A model generated the notes under the pieces. The model saw nothing but the letters and a program-made list of their open reading frames with translations. It did no database searches and was not told the origin of the DNA. Of a stretch of 10,270 nucleotides of DNA, positions 6,007 to 10,270 are shown one piece after another. Position numbers and translations under genes: made by a program. The first letter of the stretch is position 1; every line of letters starts with the position of its first letter. The DNA comes from Oceanospirillaceae bacterium (GTDB lineage Bacteria; Pseudomonadota; Gammaproteobacteria; Pseudomonadales; Balneatricaceae), in assembly GCA_003521845.1 (NCBI GenBank), contig DPHB01000060.1:1-10270 (forward strand), given 5' to 3'.

Positions 6007-6618
6007 ATCAACTTCCTTGCCCACGCTCATCTTGCTTACCTTAGTAATACATCCATTACAGGAAATTTGTTGGGTGACTTTGTTAAGGGTTCGGATTTGT
6101 CTCATTTACCCATCAACTGGCAGCAAGGTATCCGTTTGCATCGTGCCATAGATACCTACACAGACAACCATGATTTAGTGCAGGGGCTGAAGATCGAGTT
6201 GGGAGATATGCGCCGTTATGGCGGTATTGTGTTAGATATTGTGTTTGATCACATATTAGCTAAAAATTTTGCTTACTTGCCTGTATCAGACACAAACGAG
6301 GCACTTGAATTGCCTGGTTTTTCCGCTCTAGTGTACGCAGACTTTAAGCATCAAAGTCATCTGCAACCAGATAATTTTAGGCTAGTGAGCCAGCGTATGG
6401 CCGCCATGGACTGGTTAACTAGTTATCAACATGAAGACGTTTTAGGGAGGGTGTTGCAGCGCACCTCCCTGCGTATTAGCAGTAAGCCCCAGCTGCATAA
6501 AATACTACCTTGGTATCAACAGCGCCGGGACCATGTGGATGCTGTTTGCCTAGACTTCTATGCACAGCTGGTTGTTTATACCTGCAATCACCGCCTAGTA
6601 GGCAGCAATTACGGATAG
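6007..6618 (+). CDS. acpH: Acyl carrier protein phosphodiesterase (AcpH, DUF479), ATC at the expected start
   Basis: AcpH removes the 4'-phosphopantetheine group from holo-ACP. The family opening, Met-NFLAHxHLA, is present here as an ATC codon followed by NFLAHAHLAYL. It continues with TGNLLGDFVKG, GIRLHRAIDTYTD, and the metal-binding region DIVFDHILAKNF, all in the order of E. coli AcpH. From 6007 the protein has 203 residues, close to the E. coli enzyme (about 193). The first conventional start, TTG at 6067, would delete the 20 conserved N-terminal residues. Either ATC is used, which is rare but known for AUU in infC, or this is a start-loss mutation or base error. It sits 15 bases after higA in the same frame, so it may be co-transcribed with it. 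Its 3' end overlaps the ridA-like gene by 24 bases. Confidence 0.82.
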   Translation: MNFLAHAHLAYLSNTSITGNLLGDFVKGSDLSHLPINWQQGIRLHRAIDTYTDNHDLVQGLKIELGDMRRYGGIVLDIVFDHILAKNFAYLPVSDTNEALELPGFSALVYADFKHQSHLQPDNFRLVSQRMAAMDWLTSYQHEDVLGRVLQRTSLRISSKPQLHKILPWYQQRRDHVDAVCLDFYAQLVVYTCNHRLVGSNYG

Positions 6619-6942
6619 CTCAACCAATATGTCTGGTCGAGCCATGCGGGCTTCAACGCAGGCACGGGCTGGTTTGTTGTAGCCTTTTACCCACGCGTCG
6701 TAAGTGGCATTCATGGTGGCAAAGTCTTTCATGTCCCGTACATAGATGGTGATAGAAAGGATTTTGTTGCGATTACTACCGGCATTGGCCAACAATTGTT
6801 CTACCTTGTCTAGGCAGCGCTGGGTTTGCTCCGTTATGTCCCACCCTGCATCACTGGCGGTTTGGCCGCACAGGTAAACGGTGTTGTTATGCTTAACGAG
6901 TTTGCTCATGCGATCGTTGGATTCAATAAATTCTATGTTCAT
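6595..6942 (-). CDS. RidA/YjgF family reactive imine/enamine deaminase
   Basis: A 115-residue Rid-family protein (chorismate mutase-like trimer). RidA hydrolyses reactive 2-iminoacids and enamines made by PLP enzymes and flavin amine oxidases to keto acids and ammonia. The visible family path is VYLCGQTASDAGWDI, the helix TQRCLDKVEQLLANAGSN, then ILSITIYVRD and the C-terminal ARACVEARMARPDILVELSVIA. The Arg in EARM corresponds to the catalytic Arg of RidA (E. coli R105). The start ATG at 6942 has a purine-rich GAGAGA upstream. The gene is tail-to-tail overlapping with acpH, and lies downstream of the three-gene dehydrogenase operon on the same strand after a 167-base gap containing a repeat. 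The neighbourhood fits removal of imines made by those flavoproteins. It is one of several Rid subfamilies, so no gene symbol is given. Confidence 0.9.
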   Translation of the reverse strand: MNIEFIESNDRMSKLVKHNNTVYLCGQTASDAGWDITEQTQRCLDKVEQLLANAGSNRNKILSITIYVRDMKDFATMNATYDAWVKGYNKPARACVEARMARPDILVELSVIAAY

Positions 6943-6970
6943 AATAGGTCTCTCTGGTTATAGATGATTA

Positions 6971-7043
6971 GGGGATGTCTTGGCGAGGTGCGCAGCGCCG
7001 AGGCAAGCTGGTGGAGGTTGCTTCGCTGTGCTCGCAATGACGT
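6971..7043. repeat. Dispersed palindromic repeat of the GTCATTGCGAGC type
   Basis: On the - strand this reads ACGTCATTGCGAGCACAGCG, then AAGCAACCTCCACC, ending near GACATCCCC. The CATTGCGAG...GAAGCAA core is a familiar dispersed intergenic repeat in many bacterial genomes. Partial hairpins are present: TTGC (7019-7022) with GCAA (7034-7037), and GGCG with CGCC around 6983-7000. The end GCAATGACGT (7034-7043) recurs at 7082-7091. An overlapping open frame at 6968-7165 is a by-product of the repeat and is not called a gene. Confidence 0.6.
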
Positions 7044-7109
7044 GAAAAGGTAGCTCTGAAATAACGAAAAAGGGGCCGCTGGCAATGACGTTTATACATG
7101 TCATCTGGG

Positions 7110-8225
7110 TCATAAAATTTTACGTTCAAAGCGATCGGCGCGAAATGGATTGAGGTCATACTCACTGTTGCCAGTGATAATCAGCTCAGCCATAACCCGC
7201 CCGACGCCAGGGGCCAGTTGAAAGCCATGGGCGGAGAACCCAAAGGCATGATAGGCATTGTTAGCACTGGGGCTACTACCGATAACGGGTAAATTATCTG
7301 GTAAATAGGCTTCTAGTCCGGCCCACATGCGATTGATGGTAGCCGCTTGCATGATAGGAAAGAACTCAATAGCATTTTGCGCACCCGTCGACATCTTGGC
7401 GTAATCCAAGGTGCTGCGTTTGGCAGTACGGTATGCAAAGCCTTGGGCTCCACCACCAATCAAAACAGTACCATTTTCAAACTGCTTAAATGACAAAACT
7501 CTGCTCACCGCGCCCACCACAGGAAAGGCAAAGTGGGGCATGCGGTTGGTAATCATTAGCATAGGGGCACTGCAGGTAAGGGGTACATTGTCGCCTATTT
7601 GGCTGGCAATCTTGTCAGCCCAGGCGCCAGCGCAATTGACTAGTCGTTGAGCTTCGAAGGTGGTCTTGTTGGTTTCTACGCGCCAACAATTTCCTAGCTG
7701 TCGTATACGTTGGACTTCCACCGGACTAATAAACTGCGCACCATGACGCTCGGCGGCCCGGCGAAAGGCTGCGGTAGTTTGGCAGGGAATGGCATAGCCA
7801 TCTCCCTCGCATACCACCCCACCAACACAATGATGGGCTACGTGAGGTAAACGTTGACGTAGTTCTTGTTGGTCGATGATTTGTTCATGGGTATGACCTA
7901 TGTTATTGAGTAGTTGTTGGCGCTTAGCGAGGCTGTGTAGATCTTCTTCATCGGCGGCGATATTAATCAGCGACCGACAACGAAACCCCGTGCCAGCGTC
8001 CAGTTCCTCATCTAGTTGTTGCCACAACTGACTGGCCAGTTTACTGATAGCTACTTCTGCTGGATCTCGGCCTAGTAGCCTTACACCACCTGCGTTAACA
8101 CCAGATGCATGACGGCCTACCCAGTCACGTTCTAGTACCACCACAGCAACTCCAGCGCGCGCTAGGTTGTAAGCGATGGCACTACCGTGAATGCCGCCAC
8201 CAATAATGATGACATCTCTATTCAT
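7110..8225 (-). CDS. FAD-dependent oxidoreductase, beta subunit of an OoxB/HcnC/D-hydroxyproline dehydrogenase-like complex
   Basis: A 371-residue DAO-family flavoprotein with an N-terminal dinucleotide-binding motif VIIIGGGIHGSAIAYNLA (residues 5-22) and an acidic residue in VVVLERD. The C-terminal FAD/substrate motif is HAFGFSAHGFQLAPGVGRV. It is the third gene of a [2Fe-2S]/FAD-[2Fe-2S]/FAD operon, the architecture of octopine or nopaline oxidase (OoxAB), D-hydroxyproline dehydrogenase and HcnABC. In those, this subunit oxidises the amine and passes electrons to the partner subunits. Its ATG (8225) overlaps the end of the preceding gene by 8 bases, so translation is coupled. The stop is TGA. 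It has no signal peptide. Only its position in the operon separates it from a glycine-oxidase-like enzyme; the substrate is not readable. Confidence 0.9.
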   Translation of the reverse strand: MNRDVIIIGGGIHGSAIAYNLARAGVAVVVLERDWVGRHASGVNAGGVRLLGRDPAEVAISKLASQLWQQLDEELDAGTGFRCRSLINIAADEEDLHSLAKRQQLLNNIGHTHEQIIDQQELRQRLPHVAHHCVGGVVCEGDGYAIPCQTTAAFRRAAERHGAQFISPVEVQRIRQLGNCWRVETNKTTFEAQRLVNCAGAWADKIASQIGDNVPLTCSAPMLMITNRMPHFAFPVVGAVSRVLSFKQFENGTVLIGGGAQGFAYRTAKRSTLDYAKMSTGAQNAIEFFPIMQAATINRMWAGLEAYLPDNLPVIGSSPSANNAYHAFGFSAHGFQLAPGVGRVMAELIITGNSEYDLNPFRADRFERKIL

Positions 8226-9684
8226 GTCCCTTGGTATCCAATATGGCGGGTTGCTGGAATTGGCTCAGCTCTAGCAGAGTTAGAGGGCGAGTGGGTGAGC
8301 GCAGGCGGTAATATCCCACTTCATTTACCGACGTTTGGCGCCAATTGGCTAGAATTTCGCTCACCGTATGACCACATTGGCGTCCCTGACAGGGCCCCAT
8401 ACCACAGCGAGTGGCGGCCTTTAGTTCCTGCGGACCAATGGCTCCTTCGTCAAAGCCTTGGCGTAGGTCTTGAAGACTAAGTTCTTCGCAGCGGCATACT
8501 ATGGTTGTGGGGTCTTGAGGAATACGTAAAGCTGGTGTTGGTTGGTAAAGCCTATCGATAAATTTGCGGAATTGATTAAGTTTATGTAGCTGCTTAAAGT
8601 GAATTTTAGTGGCATCATCTCTATCTTCAATAGTCGCTTTGCCGAGTCGGTAGATAAGGTTCCAAGCAGCGATCTTGGCCATTATTTGGGAACCATTTGC
8701 ACCTACAATAGCTGAGGCATCACCCGCTACAGAAATGTTGTCGATAGAGCTTTGTCCCCATTTATCGTGTACTGGTTGCCAGCTTAGCTGGGCTTGGTTC
8801 CACGCATGCTCTAAGCCAGCCGCACGAGTGAGGTTTAAGTTGGGTATGACACCTTGATGTAGAAATATATGTTCGCTGGTTAAACTGTGTGTTGTGTCAC
8901 CATGGGTGCCAGCAGTAGTAAAGCTGATCAGATTAGCGGCAACATCATCAGTATTAGCTTGAATCTTTAAGTCCTTAGCAAAGCGATAGGTTGGCACCTT
9001 GGCATGTTTGATTTGTCGCAGTAGCTGCATGCCTGTTTTTAGTGTTGCTATGTCAGATAAAGCGTGGCCTAGGTGTTTGCTAGCAGCGGCGTAGTTGCTG
9101 GCTGGGGTGGTATCAATAACGGCTTTTATAGGTACGCCAAAACGCAAATACTGGTTGACGATAAGGTATAAAAGTGGCCCGCTACCGACAAATATGCCAT
9201 CTTCCGCCACCATGGCATCGGACTTGAGCATGGCTTGCGCACTGCCTGCTGACATAACGCCAGGTAGATGCCAACCCGGTATAGGGAAGGGCCGCTCCAT
9301 GGCACCTACGGTGACTAATACTTCGCGCGCATAAATGCGTTGGCTGGTTTGGTCTATGGAAAATAGGATTTCGCCAGTGTCTCCTAGATGCCAGACCTTG
9401 GTGTTGTATAAGCATTGCGCGGGACTGTTTTGAAAGGCATCGGCTAAGGCCTTGCCTTGTAAATACTCCTCTCCTAACCGTTCTGGGCTGGCCATAACTG
9501 GCTGTTGTACATTGCGATAAATTTGCCCGCCGGGTGCTGACTTTTCATCTAACACCAATACCGAAACGTCCCTGCTGCTGGCGGTAATAGCGGCGCTCAT
9601 TCCGGCAGGGCCGGCACCGATGATTACCAAGTCATAGCATTGGTCAGCGTAATTTGACGGACAATGTGATGTATTAGTAGTCAC
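8218..9684 (-). CDS. FAD/NAD(P)-type oxidoreductase with BFD-like [2Fe-2S] domain, alpha subunit (OoxA/HcnB-like)
   Basis: About 488 residues. It begins with a FAD-binding motif, DLVIIGAGPAGMSAA, then ends a long conserved strand with LVLDE. A second dinucleotide fold is seen at GIFVGSGPLLYLIVN. The C-terminal BFD-like cluster has Cys at about 397, 399, 427, 432 and 437 (CRCEE, then RCGMGPCQGRQC). These are the hallmarks of the alpha subunit of OoxA/HcnB/D-hydroxyproline dehydrogenase complexes, which relays electrons from the DAO subunit. The start at GTG 9684, overlapping the previous gene's stop by 11 bases and preceded by GGA 8 bases upstream, gives the shortest sensible N-terminus. An in-frame TTG at 9735 would add 17 residues inside the upstream gene. 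The middle gene of the operon. Confidence 0.9.
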   Translation of the reverse strand: MTTNTSHCPSNYADQCYDLVIIGAGPAGMSAAITASSRDVSVLVLDEKSAPGGQIYRNVQQPVMASPERLGEEYLQGKALADAFQNSPAQCLYNTKVWHLGDTGEILFSIDQTSQRIYAREVLVTVGAMERPFPIPGWHLPGVMSAGSAQAMLKSDAMVAEDGIFVGSGPLLYLIVNQYLRFGVPIKAVIDTTPASNYAAASKHLGHALSDIATLKTGMQLLRQIKHAKVPTYRFAKDLKIQANTDDVAANLISFTTAGTHGDTTHSLTSEHIFLHQGVIPNLNLTRAAGLEHAWNQAQLSWQPVHDKWGQSSIDNISVAGDASAIVGANGSQIMAKIAAWNLIYRLGKATIEDRDDATKIHFKQLHKLNQFRKFIDRLYQPTPALRIPQDPTTIVCRCEELSLQDLRQGFDEGAIGPQELKAATRCGMGPCQGRQCGHTVSEILANWRQTSVNEVGYYRLRSPTRPLTLLELSQFQQPAILDTKGHE

Positions 9685-9994
9685 GATCTTGATCCAGTAG
9701 GGCGATGCTAGTTTGGGTAATGGTTTGTGTGTCAATGCGCATGCCCGGTGCTACTTGCATCATACAAGCTTGTTGGTTCGGTAGGCCATTGATAGTGACC
9801 AAGCACTCAAAGCAAACGCCTATTGCGCAATAGGCAGAACGTGCTTCACCCGTCACTGGCGATAGCCTAGTAGTGGCCTGTTGTGCATGGGCCATCGCTG
9901 CCCATGCACTGCAGGTATCAGGTACGTTACGCGCTTCGCCATTGATCCATACTTGGGTCGTAGCGGCAGTTGATTGGGGTATAAACTTAAACAT
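9674..9994 (-). CDS. (2Fe-2S)-binding ferredoxin-like subunit (HcnA/gamma-subunit-like)
   Basis: A 106-residue protein with the plant-type ferredoxin cysteine pattern C56-x4-C61-x2-C64-x12-C77 (YCAIGVCFECL ... QQACM) and a beta-grasp-like N-terminus. In related complexes this small subunit carries electrons away from the flavin subunits. It is the first gene of the operon, overlapping the next by 11 bases. The ATG at 9994 (MFKFIPQ) is preferred over an in-frame TTG at 10036, although neither has a strong ribosome-binding site. The length fits the family. It is divergent from the LysR-type regulator gene, with 162 bases between the starts. Confidence 0.85.
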   Translation of the reverse strand: MFKFIPQSTAATTQVWINGEARNVPDTCSAWAAMAHAQQATTRLSPVTGEARSAYCAIGVCFECLVTINGLPNQQACMMQVAPGMRIDTQTITQTSIALLDQDRDY

Positions 9995-10156
9995 GGTTGC
10001 TGTTGGTTGGCCTATTTTTGTTGTCTGGCAAAGCAAGAGGAAGTAGATATTGGCAAGCTCACCCTATAAAGTCAAAACGGAAAAATTGATTAATATATAA
10101 AAAAAATCTATGATCTATCTTGTCTATCCATTTCCTTTACAGGCTAACAAGGGCTT
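9995..10156. promoter_or_regulatory. Divergent regulatory region between dehydrogenase operon and LysR-type gene
   Basis: AT-rich region with the + strand promoter described separately. On the - strand TTGACT (10070-10075) is a -35-like hexamer, and CAATAT, 17 bases on, is a weak -10-like hexamer. TCTAT occurs three times (10107-10111, 10114-10118, 10123-10127). LysR regulators commonly act from such shared regions through T-N11-A sites, but a specific site cannot be chosen confidently here. Confidence 0.45.
10086..10114 (+). promoter_or_regulatory. Sigma-70-like promoter of the LysR-type gene
   Basis: TTGATT (10086-10091), exactly 17 bases, then TATGAT (10109-10114): four of six and five of six consensus bases. 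It precedes the regulator ATG by 43 bases and is the best-looking promoter in the window. A TCTAT repeat overlaps its -10, where autoregulation could act. Confidence 0.55.
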
Positions 10157-10270
10157 ATGAATTTTAGCATCCGGCAATTACAGGCTTTTCGAGAGGTGAT
10201 GAGAACTGGCTCTATTTCTGAGGCAGCACGGGCGTTAAATCGCACACAACCGGCTGTTAGTTCACTGATT
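10157..10270 (+). CDS. LysR-type transcriptional regulator, N-terminal fragment
   Basis: The first 38 codons of a LysR-type regulator; the gene continues beyond the window. The sequence IRQLQAFREVMRTGSISEAARALNRTQPAVSSLI is the classical LysR winged helix-turn-helix, with the recognition-helix start TQPAVSS. It is transcribed divergently from the three-subunit dehydrogenase operon, the usual arrangement for a LysR protein that activates a neighbour in response to its substrate. It is a partial gene only because the window ends. The ATG at 10157 has AAGGG just upstream, though the spacing of about 3 bases is short. Its effector is unknown. Confidence 0.9.
   Translation, partial: MNFSIRQLQAFREVMRTGSISEAARALNRTQPAVSSLI

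Noticed and set aside
6968..7165. 65-residue open frame on the - strand
   Set aside because: It runs through the dispersed repeat and into the 3' end of the FAD gene. Its residues (RHCEHSEA) are the translation of the repeat, not of a protein family.
8187..8480. 97-residue + strand open frame
   Set aside because: Antisense to the junction of two confidently assigned flavoprotein genes; a shadow frame.
7110..9994. Assignment of the three-gene operon as hcnABC (cyanide synthesis)
   Set aside because: The architecture is shared with opine oxidases and D-hydroxyproline dehydrogenases, and nothing visible favours cyanide production.

Overview
This window looks like an accessory, catabolic stretch of a proteobacterial chromosome, most likely from a Gammaproteobacterium. 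That guess rests on moderate base composition, a HigBA cassette, an AcpH-family gene and a mix of enzymes typical of environmental, often marine, gammaproteobacteria. No rRNA, tRNA, CRISPR array, transposase or complete mobile element was seen, and the species cannot be named from the sequence alone.

Layout from left to right. Bases 1-607 are AT-rich and mostly non-coding. They carry a possible 3' tail of a membrane-protein gene at the left edge, AT-rich inverted repeats, and a group of GGAAAC/GTTTCC operator-like sites. A GlcG/HbpS-family protein (608-1063, +) and an unrecognised 139-residue protein (1102-1521, +) follow as a probable two-gene operon. A perfect 12-bp-arm inverted repeat (1530-1554) separates it from a convergent TauD/TfdA-type Fe(II)/2-oxoglutarate dioxygenase (1567 to about 2541, -). 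A FAD-dependent amine or amino-acid oxidoreductase (2749-3972, +) is divergent from the dioxygenase. It converges on a class V PLP enzyme (4001-5222, -) that is broken by a 7-bp tandem duplication.

The middle holds a HigB/HigA toxin-antitoxin pair (5368-5991, +), with an acyl-carrier-protein phosphodiesterase gene immediately downstream. The conserved N-terminus of the latter begins at an ATC codon (6007), which has a well-spaced Shine-Dalgarno sequence. A RidA-family imine deaminase gene (6595-6942, -) overlaps its 3' end. A dispersed-repeat-like palindromic sequence (about 6971-7043) lies between the ridA-like gene and the last block.

The last block (7110-9994, -) is a tight operon of three overlapping or nearly overlapping genes. 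They encode a [2Fe-2S] ferredoxin-like subunit, a FAD/BFD-[2Fe-2S] subunit and a DAO-type FAD subunit. This is the architecture of octopine/nopaline oxidase, D-hydroxyproline dehydrogenase and hydrogen cyanide synthase. A LysR-type regulator starts divergently at 10157 and runs off the window.

Functional reading (inference): the right-hand operon oxidises an amine or imino acid, and the RidA protein could hydrolyse the imine product. The LysR protein is the likely regulator. The left-hand dioxygenase, FAD oxidase and PLP enzyme are also of kinds used on N-substituted amino acids, so the region may be a catabolic island for an unidentified nitrogen compound. The substrate cannot be read from the sequence.
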